A DNA stretch of 64,000 nt from Myxococcus eversor (GCF_010894455.1 NZ_JAAIXY010000005.1:474260-538259); one strand, 5' to 3'. Counted from the stretch's first letter, positions 29,878 through 41,656 are shown. The notes: generated by a model from the sequence alone, not told the origin. Numbers and translations are program-made.

Positions 29878-30897
29878 TCAGAAAAGGACTGTACCCACGA
29901 CGCCCTTCGACTCGGCGTCGACAGCGGGGGCGATGACCATCGTGGGTCCCTGTTCCGCGGGATTGATGCGGTATGCCCGCTGGCGATTGAGATAGAGCAG
30001 CACCGTCCCTGTCACGACGGCGGCACCCCCGAGTGAATAGGCACCTACGGCTCCTGCCTGGAGCCTGGACCCGGTTCTCCGAAGTCCCTCCAGTTCGGGG
30101 GTCATTTGACGTCCCCCGGGAGGGATTCGCGAGTCGAAGTCCCGGAAGGACCCATTCGCCTTCCAGTGCAGCACTCCACCACCGCCAGCTGCCGCCAGCC
30201 CAGCGCCGAGCACCGTCCACGGAATCCACGCAGCCCACTGGCGCCGATACCGGATGACCTCGTCCTCCGTGTACAGCTCCAGGTCCAACTCCGCCTTCTC
30301 CCCAGGCATCAACGGCTGGCGCTTCTCCGTCGGCAGATACCCATCCTTGAAGGCCACGATGCTGTGAACACCGGGCCGGATGAACGCCTGATACCTCCCG
30401 GGCGCCTTGAACAGCGATTGCCCATTCAGCGTCACAATCGCCCCCTCTTCGTCACACTTCACATCCACCCAAGCAAGCTGCTTCTCCAGGAGCGCGTTGT
30501 ACGAGCGTGCATGCTCATACCGACCGGAGTCGAGCGGCTCGGGTCCATGGCCCACCGCTGCCTTCAGGTGCTTGTAGACTTCAATGGGCTGATCGAGGTT
30601 CATCAGCGCCAGGGCCAGGTTGTAGTGAATCGCAGGGTGGTTCCAGTGCCGCAGGGCCCGGCGGTAGTTCCGAGTCGCCTCGACGAACACCGACTCACGC
30701 AGTCGCTCATTCCCCTCGAAGAAGAGCGCCTGGGCCGCCTGCTGTTCATCCCGTGGTACCCCCAGCGCCCACGGCCGGTTTCCTCCAACATCCAGTGGCG
30801 TGTCCACACGCTGCGCCATGGACGCACTCGCCCATGACACAAGCAACACCACGGCCAGCCCGCGTCCACGCGAGCCACATTTCCGAATCGACGTCAT
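29878..30897 (-). CDS. Exported TPR protein with PEGA-like domain
   Basis: The 339-residue protein has a signal peptide (cleavage near SMA-QR), TPR-like helices (about 50-130, RNYRRALRHWNHPAIHYNLAL) and a PEGA-like domain (about 140-210, VTLNGQSLFKAPGRYQAFIRPG). Two hydrophobic segments follow (about 220-245 and 280-302). The final part probably faces the periplasm or cytoplasm. It sits 13 bp after the kinase-STAND gene and 11 bp before the cysteine-repeat lipoprotein, so it is in one operon. A structural or sensing partner for the kinase is inferred. Confidence 0.8.
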   Translation of the reverse strand: MTSIRKCGSRGRGLAVVLLVSWASASMAQRVDTPLDVGGNRPWALGVPRDEQQAAQALFFEGNERLRESVFVEATRNYRRALRHWNHPAIHYNLALALMNLDQPIEVYKHLKAAVGHGPEPLDSGRYEHARSYNALLEKQLAWVDVKCDEEGAIVTLNGQSLFKAPGRYQAFIRPGVHSIVAFKDGYLPTEKRQPLMPGEKAELDLELYTEDEVIRYRRQWAAWIPWTVLGAGLAAAGGGGVLHWKANGSFRDFDSRIPPGGRQMTPELEGLRRTGSRLQAGAVGAYSLGGAAVVTGTVLLYLNRQRAYRINPAEQGPTMVIAPAVDAESKGVVGTVLF

Positions 30898-30910
30898 GGG
30901 TGCCTCAGCC

Positions 30911-33745
<2,835 letters not shown>

Positions 33746-34117
33746 GGGGTACTCGGAAGAGGCAGGGGGGCCTCGGGAAAGCGCGAGCGGCCCATCGCCC
33801 CCGCGAAGGGTGCGGGCCGTGCTTCAGCGAATCTCGATGAGGGCGGGCCGACAGGGAGGGGCCGTTGACGAATCCCTGTTCGCGGAGAATGGACGTCCGC
33901 CGATGGCGAGAGCTCTAGGGGGGAGGTCTGATTTTCCGGAGAAAGCTCTCGTTGCCAATCTTGAGCACACTTGCCTGCTTGCCTATGTGAACGGGAGGGC
34001 AGGGTTGTGTCGTGTGACTGGCGCTTGGATGCAGTCGTGCACCCTGGACGGAAACGGGCCTCGAACGGGGCGTCGGCTGCGCGACATCAGGTCATTCCCG
34101 ACTGCTACGGTGACGAG
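33746..34117. other. Divergent intergenic region, 372 bp
   Basis: The gap lies between the kinase-STAND gene (minus) and the small membrane protein (plus). I see no RNA gene or convincing coding frame. TTGAGC (33961-33966) and TATGTG (33984-33989), 17 bp apart, are a weak candidate plus-strand promoter. Confidence 0.4.
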
Positions 34118-34648
34118 ATGACACGCTGGCTTCTGCCCGCCCTGATGCTGCTGGGGGCGGCGATGATGACGCTGCTGGGACATCTCTCGTTCACCGCGGC
34201 CCTGCTGGTGCCGTTCCTGGTGCTGGGGGGAGCGGGGCTGTTGCTGGTGACCCTCGTCCTCGCGCTCTCGCCCGCTCGGAAGTCGGCGAACTTCGTCACC
34301 CTGGCGTACCTGCTGGGCGGAATCGCGCTGGCCTATGCGGGCATGACGCGGGGGACGTCCTGGCGGTTTGATCGCATCGAGGAGGAGTTCGCCCCGCTCA
34401 TCACCGCGCTGGACGCCTACCACGCCGAGACGGGGCGGTACCCCGAGTCGGTGGCGGAGCTGATTCCCGCGCACCTGTCGAAGGCGCCCTCGTGCGCGCT
34501 GGAGGATTCGTCCGAGCAGAGGCCGGGCATCGCCGACGGCGGTTATTACCGCACGACGGCGGATACCTACGGCATCACCTGCATGACCATCGTCTTCTGG
34601 AAGTACTCGTACAATCCCGAGAAGAAGTATTGGTACGGCTGGGATTGA
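34118..34648 (+). CDS. Small membrane protein with pseudopilin-like C-terminal domain
   Basis: The 176-residue protein has three TM helices (about 5-22, 28-52 and 62-80). A soluble C-terminal domain includes FAPLITALDAYHAETGRYPES and VAELIPAHL, features of GspG-like pseudopilin tails, ending in an aromatic-rich KKYWYGWD segment. There is no prepilin cleavage site, so it is probably not a pilus subunit. ATG 34118 is preferred to in-frame upstream codons because the first TM starts there. Function unknown. Confidence 0.7.
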   Translation: MTRWLLPALMLLGAAMMTLLGHLSFTAALLVPFLVLGGAGLLLVTLVLALSPARKSANFVTLAYLLGGIALAYAGMTRGTSWRFDRIEEEFAPLITALDAYHAETGRYPESVAELIPAHLSKAPSCALEDSSEQRPGIADGGYYRTTADTYGITCMTIVFWKYSYNPEKKYWYGWD

Positions 34649-34652
34649 CGGA

Positions 34653-34679
34653 GCGCCCGGGCAGGAGGAACCCAGGCGC
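34653..34679. terminator. Imperfect hairpin between convergent genes
   Basis: GCGCC-C-GGG pairs with CCC-A-GGCGC (8 bp, one mismatch, 9-base loop) in the 40-bp gap between convergent stops. It has no T-run. Confidence 0.4.
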
Positions 34680-34688
34680 CCCGGTGAA

Positions 34689-35201
34689 TCAGAAGCCCAC
34701 GCGAATCATCGTGAAGGGCTGCGAGCCATTGACGCCCTTCTGGAGGATGATGCCGGTGATCTTCCCCGTGAAGAGGCTGCGTTGGATCTGGCTGATGGAA
34801 TAGACGTCGACCGTCTCTCCAGCCAGGTTCCTGAATGCGATGAACGAGCCGATGGCGGGGTTGTTGGGGAGCGCGTAGAAGCTGCCCGTCTCCGTGTTGC
34901 AGCCCACCACGGGGCAGGTGCGGCTCACCGTGCGCACGTAGCTGCCCTCCACGCGGTCGACGTACTCAGTGCCCGTCAGCGTCATCGTGAGCAACTCCTC
35001 CGACGCCGCCAGCGGCCAGCTGCGGGAGTAGGTGCCTACGAGTCCCGCCAGGCTGTCCGGAGACTCGTAGAGGGCGGCCTCGACGGTGCCGGTGGCCTCG
35101 GGGTGCTCCGCGCCGGCCTCCGTGCCCTCCAGTCCTCCACATCCCGCGAGCAGCGCCAAGCCGATGACCATGCCATGCCGAAGGTGTCCCATGTAGCGCA
35201 T
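34689..35201 (-). CDS. Small lipoprotein, unknown family
   Basis: The 170-residue protein has a signal peptide with lipobox LLAGC (Cys near 21) and an acidic linker. A beta-rich domain contains two Cys in TCPVVGCNTETG. I do not recognise the family; similar small myxobacterial lipoproteins are common. ATG 35201 follows GGAAGG. It is divergent from the metalloprotease gene and might share its regulatory region. Confidence 0.75.
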   Translation of the reverse strand: MRYMGHLRHGMVIGLALLAGCGGLEGTEAGAEHPEATGTVEAALYESPDSLAGLVGTYSRSWPLAASEELLTMTLTGTEYVDRVEGSYVRTVSRTCPVVGCNTETGSFYALPNNPAIGSFIAFRNLAGETVDVYSISQIQRSLFTGKITGIILQKGVNGSQPFTMIRVGF

Positions 35202-35402
35202 TGCCTTCCCGGGCCGCACGTATGCGGCGAATCCGTGAGTTGATGGGTGATTCAGTCTTCAGATAAGTCGCCGCGCCTGACGCCGTCAAGCACCGTGCGT
35301 GGCGGCTCACGGCGAGATGGTGTGACCTCCCAGTGACTGATGCGCCGCGTTGCCGCGTTACGGCATTCCATCTGCCGCGCGAAAAAGGCCGCGCCAACGG
35401 AA

Positions 35403-35430
35403 ATGACAATCTCAGATGTGAATGTATAGA
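35403..35430 (+). promoter_or_regulatory. Sigma70-like promoter for the metalloprotease gene
   Basis: ATGACA (35403-35408) and TATAGA (35425-35430) are 16 bp apart, about 88 bp before the ATG at 35518. The rest of the 316-bp divergent gap (35202-35517) holds no gene that I can see. Confidence 0.5.
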
Positions 35431-35517
35431 GGTCATCCACCATTGACTGGCGGTGGTTGTTGGGTGCGAGTCTGCGGCCGGCCGTACCCAGACAAGCCAT
35501 TCCAAAGAGGAGCAGTC

Positions 35518-36873
35518 ATGACGCCAGTCCGAGGCGCAGGGCCGAGGTTCACGCGGTGGGGACTTCTGTTGGTTCCGTTGCTGTGGGCGTGTGGGACGGG
35601 GGACGTGGGTGGGCCACCGAGCGCGCCTCCTCCGGGGGAAGCCTCTCGAGGCGTCGTGTCATGGGAGGAGTACCAGCGCAGCGCCCGGCAGGTGGTGGAC
35701 GGCAAGGAGTACTACATCGTCGAGTGGGACATGGGCCTGTCGCTGGAGGCGCTTCGCGAGCGCTATGACAGCTACGTGGCGGCGGAGTCCGCGGGAGTGC
35801 GCGCGGGGCCGGAGCCGCTGGGGACGCAGACGTCGCCTCTCATCGTCAACCGGGTGGGTGGGGTGGATGACATCTGGCCCTGGGCGTCACGCTTCAACCT
35901 GCGCTACTGCGTGAGCAACACGTTCGGCGCGAACAAGGCGCGCATGGTCAACGAGATGGCGAACGCGACGGCGAACTGGCGGGCCTTCGCGGATGTCCAG
36001 TTCATCTATGACCCGACTCACGATGCGAACTGCACCAACGCCAACACCGCTGTGACCTTCTCCGTACAGCCGTGGACGGGCAGCGGCGCGTGCGCCTTCT
36101 TCCCCTCGGGCGGTGGGTGCGTGGCGCGCACGGTGGTCATCAACATCTCCAATTTGGACCCGGCGCCGCCCACCTCGCCCAACGTGACGACGGCCACGGT
36201 GCTCATCCACGAGCTGGGGCACGTCCTCGGCTTCCGTCATGAGCACACGCGCAACGCCGTGCCCTGCTTCGAGGACAACAACTGGCGCGCGCTCACGCCC
36301 TACGACGTCAACTCGACGATGCACTATCCCTGGTGCAACGGGGTGACGAACTCCACGCTCAACATCACCTACCCGGACGCGGCGGGCGCGGCGCTCCTCT
36401 ATGGCTGGCATACGAACGCCAACGTGGACCGCAACGTGCCCGCGACGCACACCCACAACGTGTCGGTGACGGCCCAGGTGGCCCAGGCGTTCTACTTCCC
36501 CATCGACGTGCAGACGAACTTCGCGGAGGGCTGCTTCGCCGCGGGGGCGGCGCCGACGGCCGCGCACATCCGCGTCGGCAATGGCTTCGCCGGCGCCGTG
36601 GCGGCAGTCGCCACGTCGGTCGTCAACACGGGAGTCCAATGCAGCCCCTTCGGCGCGACCTACACCTGGTACCGCGCCAACTTCACGGGGGTTTCCACTC
36701 CGGCCTTGAGCACCTACACGTTTGTTTTTGGAACGGGAACCCAGCCGCTCACCATCGCCGTCGACAACAACAATCCCTACAGCGGCGGGGCCTTGTGGGA
36801 CTCCCTCAGCGGTGGGCGCATCTATACGACGGCGGACGGGCGCATGCGCGTGGGGCGCCTCGGCCCTCCCTGA
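35518..36873 (+). CDS. Secreted zinc metalloprotease lipoprotein (M12-like)
   Basis: The 451-residue protein has a lipobox LLWAC (Cys near 23). The metzincin-type zinc site is HELGHVLGFRHEH (His231, Glu232, His235, His241) with a Met-turn (NSTMHYP). The catalytic domain spans about 95-305. A C-terminal beta-domain of about 150 residues probably aids substrate or surface binding. ATG 35518 has GAGGAG five bases upstream. A role as a secreted protease in predation or matrix turnover is inferred from lifestyle only. Confidence 0.88.
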   Translation: MTPVRGAGPRFTRWGLLLVPLLWACGTGDVGGPPSAPPPGEASRGVVSWEEYQRSARQVVDGKEYYIVEWDMGLSLEALRERYDSYVAAESAGVRAGPEPLGTQTSPLIVNRVGGVDDIWPWASRFNLRYCVSNTFGANKARMVNEMANATANWRAFADVQFIYDPTHDANCTNANTAVTFSVQPWTGSGACAFFPSGGGCVARTVVINISNLDPAPPTSPNVTTATVLIHELGHVLGFRHEHTRNAVPCFEDNNWRALTPYDVNSTMHYPWCNGVTNSTLNITYPDAAGAALLYGWHTNANVDRNVPATHTHNVSVTAQVAQAFYFPIDVQTNFAEGCFAAGAAPTAAHIRVGNGFAGAVAAVATSVVNTGVQCSPFGATYTWYRANFTGVSTPALSTYTFVFGTGTQPLTIAVDNNNPYSGGALWDSLSGGRIYTTADGRMRVGRLGPP

Positions 36874-36887
36874 GCTGAGCCGAGCCA

Positions 36888-36922
36888 GGCTCCTCAGGTC
36901 CGAGGTTCGGGCCTGAGGAGCC
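36888..36922. terminator. Long perfect-arm hairpin, bidirectional terminator
   Basis: GGCTCCTCAGG pairs with CCTGAGGAGCC (11 bp). The stem extends through a T-G wobble and CCGA/TCGG to a 3-base loop, about 16 pairs in all. It overlaps the stop codon of the minus-strand membrane protein and follows the metalloprotease stop by 14 bp. Confidence 0.75.
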
Positions 36923-37310
36923 ACCGCGCGCAGACGAACGTGGCCACGGCGAGAATCGCCGGGCCGAACGTCTTGCCGGCATCGTTCATCGAGATGCCGA
37001 CGAGCGCGTCGCACGCCTGCATCAACCCCGCGACGACGGCGAGGACGCCCAGTCCCCGCGTCGAGCGGGCCAGGACATTCCAGAGCACGGCGGCCGCGAG
37101 CGGGAGCGTTCGGGCCGCCGCGTACATCGCGAACACCCGGGCGGAGGCGGAATCATTCCCGTCGGCGGCGATGACCGCGGGAGCGACGAGCCCCAGAATC
37201 GCGAAGCCAGAGGCGGTCAACACATTGCCCGAGGTGACGCCCGCCGCGATCCACCACCGTCGGCCCGTCGCGGCCGGGTCACGTCCTCGCTGCGTTGCTA
37301 CATCCGTCAC
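36894..37310 (-). CDS. Small four-helix membrane protein
   Basis: The 138-residue protein has about four hydrophobic segments (starts RRWWIAAGVTSG, then LPLAAAVLWNVL, LGVLAVVAGLMQACDALVG and FGPAILAVATFVCARWLL). The NDAGKTFGPA loop resembles DUF4267-like small membrane proteins, which I cannot confirm. GTG 37310 with a GGGGTGA is preferred over an ATG at 37403, which would add 31 hydrophilic residues. Function unknown. Confidence 0.65.
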   Translation of the reverse strand: MTDVATQRGRDPAATGRRWWIAAGVTSGNVLTASGFAILGLVAPAVIAADGNDSASARVFAMYAAARTLPLAAAVLWNVLARSTRGLGVLAVVAGLMQACDALVGISMNDAGKTFGPAILAVATFVCARWLLRPEPRT

Positions 37311-37453
37311 GGAGTCACCCCGGGAGCTGGGCCTGCGGGGGCGCCTGTCTAACACGGCGCCTTCCCGGTCGGAGGCGTCGCCAGGGTTTTGACACTTCGC
37401 CAACTCAGGGCGCGGACCGGGCGGCTCCGCGCAATGTCATGCAAGGGGCGCCC

Positions 37454-38443
37454 TCACTCCCAGCGCACCACCAGCTTGCCTACCGAGTCGTTGCGCGCCA
37501 TGCGCTCCAACCCCTGACGCAGCTCCGCTTTTGGCAGCACCGCGTCCACCACGGGGCGCAGCGCGCCCGTGCGGAACAAGGGGAGCAGGTGGCGCTCCGC
37601 GCTCTGCGTCAGGGCCATCTTCTCCTCCACGGGACGGCTGCGCAGCACCGTGCCCGTCAGGCTCAGGCGCTTCATCAGCAGCAGCCCCAGGTTCAGGTCG
37701 GCCTGAACTCCGGCCACCAGCCCCACCAGCATCATCCGTCCCCGAGGGGCCAGGGCCTGCAGCGACTCCGGCACGTAGTCTCCGCCCACCAGGTCCAGAC
37801 ACAGGTCCGCGCCCCGGCCGCCCGTCTCCGCGCGCACTGCGTCCGCGAAGCGCGGAGGGGACGACTCGCACAGCACCGTGCGCGCCACGCCCCACTCGGA
37901 GGCGCGAGCCAGCTTGGCCGCGTTGCGGCCCGTGCCCACCACCCGCGCGCCCGAGGCCCGGCACAGCAGCGCCGCCGCGGAGCCCACGCCGCTGGCCACC
38001 GCGTGCACGAGCACCGTCTCACCGGGCTTCAATCCCCCCTGGAGCACCAGCGCGTCGTACGCGGTGAGGTACACCTCGGGCAGCGCGGCGGCGTCCGTGA
38101 AGTCCATGCCCTCCGGCATCGGCAGGGCCTCGCGCTCGTGCGTGAGCAGCATCTCCGCCCAGGCGCCGCCGCCCACCAGGCCCATCACCCTGTCACCCAC
38201 CTTGAAGCGGCGCGTGCGAGGGCCCACGGCGACGACTTCGCCCGCATACTCGAGGCCTGGCACATCCGGGGGCGCGTCCGGCGGGGCGGGGTAGTGCCCG
38301 CGAATCTGGAGCAGGTCCGCGCGGTTGAGGGCGGTGGCCCGGACGCGCACCCGCAGCTCGCCGGGGCCAGGCGTGGGCTCGGGGCGCTCCTCCTCCGCGA
38401 GGACCTCGGGGCCTCCCGGCTCGGTGATTCGCATGACCTTCAT
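37454..38443 (-). CDS. Zinc-independent quinone oxidoreductase (MDR family)
   Basis: The 329-residue protein is a medium-chain dehydrogenase/reductase of the quinone oxidoreductase type: GroES-like half (about 1-125, ATALNRADLLQIRGHYP, GLEYAGEVVAVG) and Rossmann half (HAVASGVGSAAALLC, GTGRNAAKLARA). The zinc-ligand cysteines of alcohol dehydrogenases are absent. It reduces quinones or enones with NADPH; the exact substrate is unknown. It is divergent from yacG. Confidence 0.9.
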   Translation of the reverse strand: MKVMRITEPGGPEVLAEEERPEPTPGPGELRVRVRATALNRADLLQIRGHYPAPPDAPPDVPGLEYAGEVVAVGPRTRRFKVGDRVMGLVGGGAWAEMLLTHEREALPMPEGMDFTDAAALPEVYLTAYDALVLQGGLKPGETVLVHAVASGVGSAAALLCRASGARVVGTGRNAAKLARASEWGVARTVLCESSPPRFADAVRAETGGRGADLCLDLVGGDYVPESLQALAPRGRMMLVGLVAGVQADLNLGLLLMKRLSLTGTVLRSRPVEEKMALTQSAERHLLPLFRTGALRPVVDAVLPKAELRQGLERMARNDSVGKLVVRWE

Positions 38444-38526
38444 GGCGCGGACCTCCCTTGGGGCGAGCGGGTACGAAACGTCCTGGCCCGCGAGAGCATC
38501 AAGGCATATCTAAGGACAGGTCCATC

Positions 38527-38736
38527 ATGAGCACCATTACGTGTCCCATCTGTAAGAAGCCCGCCCCTCCGAGGGCCGAGAACCCGGCCTTCCCGTTCTG
38601 TTCCCGGCGTTGCCGCGCCGTGGACCTGGGACGATGGTTGGGGGAGGAGTACCGGATGCCCGACCGCCAGGCCGAGCAGACGGAGGATGAGCTGCCCCCT
38701 GGCAGCCACCCTGACCGCCAGCGCGAGGATGCGTGA
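38527..38736 (+). CDS. yacG: YacG-type DNA gyrase inhibitor, zinc finger protein
   Basis: The 69-residue protein matches YacG: a zinc-binding pair CPICK and CSRRC with the flanking FPFCSRRCRAVDLGRWL signature, and an acidic, disordered tail. In E. coli YacG binds GyrB and blocks DNA binding. ATG 38527 is preceded by GGACAGG. Its last codons overlap the next start by GTGA. Confidence 0.93.
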   Translation: MSTITCPICKKPAPPRAENPAFPFCSRRCRAVDLGRWLGEEYRMPDRQAEQTEDELPPGSHPDRQREDA

Positions 38737-39464
38737 GCGGCTTCGTCGACCTGCACTGCCACCTGCTGCCCGCCGTGGACGATGGCGCGCGCACGCTGGA
38801 GGACGCGCTGGAGATGGCGCGAGCGCTGGTCGACCTGGGCTTCTCCACCGTGGCGCCCAGCCCTCACGCTCGCCCCGAGTACGCGCCGGTCGACGTCGTG
38901 GAGGCCCGGCTCGCGGAGCTGAAGGCCGCGCTGGAGCAGGCGCGAATCCCGCTGTCGCTCGGCCGCAACGCGGAGAACATCCTGGATGACGCCTTCCTGC
39001 GCGGCCTGGGGTCTCCCTCGGCGCGCATGCTGGGCGAAGGGCGCGTGGCGCTGGTGGAGCTGCCCTACACGGCGCCAGTGCCCGCGCTGCCGGACATCCT
39101 CTTCCGCATCCGCACCAAGGGCGTGGTGCCGCTCATCGCCCACCCCGAGCGGTGCCTGGAGTTCGAGCGCAAGGGCCGCGCCGCGGAGGCCGTGCGCGCG
39201 GGCGCCCACCTGCAACTCGACGTGGGGGCGCTCATCGGCCGCTATGGCCCGATGGCGAAGAAGCTGGCCCGGGCCTTCCTGGACGACGGCCTCTACGCCG
39301 TGGCCGCCACGGACCTGCACGGCCCGGTGGGAGCGCGGGACTGGGTGGGCCGGGCGCTCGGGGAGCTGAGGAGCAGGGTGGGGGAGGAGGCATCCGGCCG
39401 CCTCCTCCGGGGCAACCCGTCCCGCCTTCTGGCCGGCGAGTCGCTGGAGTCTGACCAGGACTGA
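38733..39464 (+). CDS. PHP-domain protein-tyrosine phosphatase, CpsB/YwqE type
   Basis: The 243-residue metal-dependent phosphatase has the PHP motifs DLHCHLLPAVDDGA, SPHARPEY, IAHPERC and TDLHG, which bind Mn or Co ions. Relatives dephosphorylate tyrosine autokinases that control polysaccharide export, and M. xanthus has such enzymes. No partner kinase lies in this window. GTG 38733 overlaps the yacG stop (GTGA), so the two are co-translated. Confidence 0.88.
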   Translation: MSGFVDLHCHLLPAVDDGARTLEDALEMARALVDLGFSTVAPSPHARPEYAPVDVVEARLAELKAALEQARIPLSLGRNAENILDDAFLRGLGSPSARMLGEGRVALVELPYTAPVPALPDILFRIRTKGVVPLIAHPERCLEFERKGRAAEAVRAGAHLQLDVGALIGRYGPMAKKLARAFLDDGLYAVAATDLHGPVGARDWVGRALGELRSRVGEEASGRLLRGNPSRLLAGESLESDQD

Positions 39465-39481
39465 CGGTATACCCGGCCGCC

Positions 39482-40546
39482 GTGAAACGCGCCGTCAAGC
39501 TCACAGCCAGCCTGCTGGTCACCGTCCTCTTCCTGTGGTGGGCCTTCCGGGACACCGATTGGGGGACCCAACTCGCCAGCCTCAAGTCGGCCAACTACGT
39601 CTGGTTGGTGCCGTACTTCGGCTGCCTCTTCGCCATCCACGTGTTCCGCACGCTGCGCTGGGGGAGCCTGCTGTCGGGCATGGAGCGCATCCCCTTCCGC
39701 AAGCTGAACGAGGCCTCCGGCATCGGCTTCATGATGCTGCTGGTGCTGCCGTTCCGCCTGGGGGAGTTCGCCCGGCCCTTCCTCATCGCCCAGCGCAGCT
39801 CCATCCGCCGCAGCGCCGCGATGACGTCCGTGGTGCTGGAGCGCATCGTCGACGGCCTCTTCGTCGCCTCGTCCATGCGCGTGCTGCTCTTCTTCGTCCC
39901 CAACGAGACGCCCGAGGTCCGCTACGTCAAGCTGGGCTCGTGGCTGATGTTCGCCGTGTTCGGCGGCGGGCTGCTCTTCCTCCTCGTCGGGCTGTGGCAG
40001 CAGGAGCGCACCGTGGGTCTGGTGCGCGCGACGGTGGGCCGCCTCGCTCCGGGCCTGGCCGACAAGGTGGCGGATGTCGTCGACACCTTCGTGGGCGCCA
40101 TGCGGCAACTGCCCGACGCGAAGCAGGTGGTCCTCTTCTTCCTCTTCACCTTCGGCTACTGGGGCCTGAACGGCTTCGGGATGGTGCTGCTGGCCAACGC
40201 CTTCGACTGCTCGGGCGTCGCGGCCGGCACCGCGTGTCAGCCCATGGAGCTGTCACTCTTCCAGGCATACGTGGTGCTGTGCGTGCTGGTGGTGGGGCTG
40301 ATGATTCCCGCGGCGCCCGGCATGGTCGGCACGTTCCAGGCGGCCTGCAAGGTGGGCCTGAGCCTCTTCCTGCCCGCCACCGTCGTGAACGCCAGCGGGC
40401 TGGCCTACGCCAACGTGCTGTGGTTCGCGCAGACGGTGCAGACGGTGGGCTTCGGCATCCTCCTCATGTCCCTGGGCCACATGTCCTTCAAGGACATCGC
40501 GGGCAAGCTGGAGAAGGAAGGCGAGGCCGCCGCGCCCACGACGTGA
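39482..40546 (+). CDS. LPG synthase/UPF0104-type integral membrane protein
   Basis: The 354-residue protein has about eight TM helices and the UPF0104 signature segments (WGSLLSG, LPFRLGEFARPFL, VVLERIVDG, PAAPGMVGTFQ). This family covers lysylphosphatidylglycerol synthase membrane parts and flippase-like proteins. No aminoacyl-transferase domain is attached, so lipid flipping is the better guess. GTG 39482 is 17 bp after the phosphatase, probably in one operon. Confidence 0.87.
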   Translation: MKRAVKLTASLLVTVLFLWWAFRDTDWGTQLASLKSANYVWLVPYFGCLFAIHVFRTLRWGSLLSGMERIPFRKLNEASGIGFMMLLVLPFRLGEFARPFLIAQRSSIRRSAAMTSVVLERIVDGLFVASSMRVLLFFVPNETPEVRYVKLGSWLMFAVFGGGLLFLLVGLWQQERTVGLVRATVGRLAPGLADKVADVVDTFVGAMRQLPDAKQVVLFFLFTFGYWGLNGFGMVLLANAFDCSGVAAGTACQPMELSLFQAYVVLCVLVVGLMIPAAPGMVGTFQAACKVGLSLFLPATVVNASGLAYANVLWFAQTVQTVGFGILLMSLGHMSFKDIAGKLEKEGEAAAPTT

Positions 40547-40582
40547 ACGCCGCGAGGTCCTCGCGGGCGCGGCTTCCCGGCG

Positions 40583-40963
40583 TCAGGGGTCGACGTTGCG
40601 CTTGATGGTGCCGAAGGGCGTGTCGACCTGGTGCTCGCTGTGGCCCTCGACGGCGTAGCCCTCCGGCGCGCACTGGGCCTTGGCGGTGTCCCGGATGGAG
40701 ACGACGGGGGTGTCCACCGCGATGCGCTCCTTCGACGTCGCCTTGGAGACGAGCTTGTCGTCGCGCATCAGCACGCAGCGGTCCTCGCCGTAGTACCAGG
40801 CGGTGGACTTGTCGGGGAACTCCTGGGCCCGGGTGGGGCCTTCGCCCATGGCGTCCACGACTTCCCGCGCCGTCATGCCGGGGTAGAGCTTCTGGAAGCC
40901 ACCGGTGGTGGAACAGCCGGAGGCGGCGACGGCGAGGGTGGCGGTCAGGAAGAAAGAGCGCAT
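40583..40963 (-). CDS. Small SmpA/BamE-like lipoprotein
   Basis: The 126-residue protein has a lipobox (AASGC, Cys 17), then LYPGMTAREVVDAMGEGPTR, the helical start typical of SmpA/OmlA/BamE folds, and beta strands (TAWYYGEDRCVLMRDDKLV). The C-terminal half is unassigned. It is not the main BamE by context. The gene is isolated on the minus strand, converging on the flippase-like gene. Confidence 0.72.
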   Translation of the reverse strand: MRSFFLTATLAVAASGCSTTGGFQKLYPGMTAREVVDAMGEGPTRAQEFPDKSTAWYYGEDRCVLMRDDKLVSKATSKERIAVDTPVVSIRDTAKAQCAPEGYAVEGHSEHQVDTPFGTIKRNVDP

Positions 40964-41048
40964 GGGGTGCGGGGCTCCAGGGAAGGAAAGCCGCCAGCCT
41001 AGCCCGCGCGTGTCGCCAGCCTCCAGACAGGGGCCGGGTGTGTCGGTC

Positions 41049-41222
41049 CTACAACTCCTGGTCCAACCAGCGGATGATGGCGTCGCGGATGGACGTCGGA
41101 CGCTCGGAGGCCGGACGAGCGCGCGGGCCTCGCGTCGTCTCCACGTCGTACAGCCGCGCGGGCGACAGGTGCTCGCGCATACGGGGCGGCGCTCCGTGCT
41201 GCATGAAGGCCCGACGCGTCAC
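41049..41222 (-). CDS. 57-residue protein coupled to a ribbon-helix-helix gene
   Basis: A GTG at 41222 overlaps the TGA of the upstream RHH gene (GTGA) and opens a 57-codon frame (start MTRRAFMQHGAPPRM, end RDAIIRWLDQEL). It is Arg/Pro-rich with a short C-terminal amphipathic helix. I do not recognise it. The overlap argues for translation; the size fits an accessory partner or mini-protein. It could be chance in high-GC DNA. Confidence 0.5.
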   Translation of the reverse strand: MTRRAFMQHGAPPRMREHLSPARLYDVETTRGPRARPASERPTSIRDAIIRWLDQEL

Positions 41223-41476
41223 GACTGGCCTTCTTCCTTCGCGGGGCCTCGGCCGTACTTGCCGAGCAGGTCCTCCACCGCCTCGCGCAGGTACTCGCTC
41301 TGGTGGATGCGGGTCCGCCGCGCCAGTTCGCGCAGCTTCTGGACCTGCTCCTCCGGCACCAGGACGTGGGTGGAGACGATGTCGGCCTCGGGCCCACGTG
41401 CGTCCACGGAGACCTCGGCGGTGGCCGGGGGCGCGGGAAGCTCGGGGCTCAGGGGGCTGGCGTTTCCATCTTGCAT
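41219..41476 (-). CDS. Small ribbon-helix-helix DNA-binding protein
   Basis: The 85-residue protein carries an RHH (CopG/Arc-like) fold at about 37-75 (THVLVPEEQVQKLRELARRTRIHQSEYLREAVEDLL) after a Pro/Ala-rich head. AGGAGG lies upstream of ATG 41476. It probably acts as a dimeric repressor, perhaps of its own operon. It overlaps the 57-residue gene, a layout like toxin-antitoxin or phage-type regulators, but no toxin fold is seen. Confidence 0.8.
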   Translation of the reverse strand: MQDGNASPLSPELPAPPATAEVSVDARGPEADIVSTHVLVPEEQVQKLRELARRTRIHQSEYLREAVEDLLGKYGRGPAKEEGQS

Positions 41477-41586
41477 CGGGGGTTCCTCCTGGCGTGGCTG
41501 CTACAGGCCGCTACCGACCTGTCCGGGCATTAGGAGGGCGCTCCGGGGACTCGTCAACAAAACGGCCCGCGCCACACGGGTTGGAA

Positions 41587-41593
41587 TTGACAC
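41587..41593 (+). promoter_or_regulatory. Conserved TTGACAC element, paralogue 1
   Basis: TTGACAC lies exactly 70 bp before the ATG at 41657, as it does in the two following paralogues. It looks like a -35 element; no matching canonical -10 is obvious at 17 bp. Confidence 0.55.
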
Positions 41594-41656
41594 CTTTGTT
41601 ATCCGGTCTCTCGAATTGATGTGGTATTTCGCGGACTTCTCACCTGGAGCGTCCTG

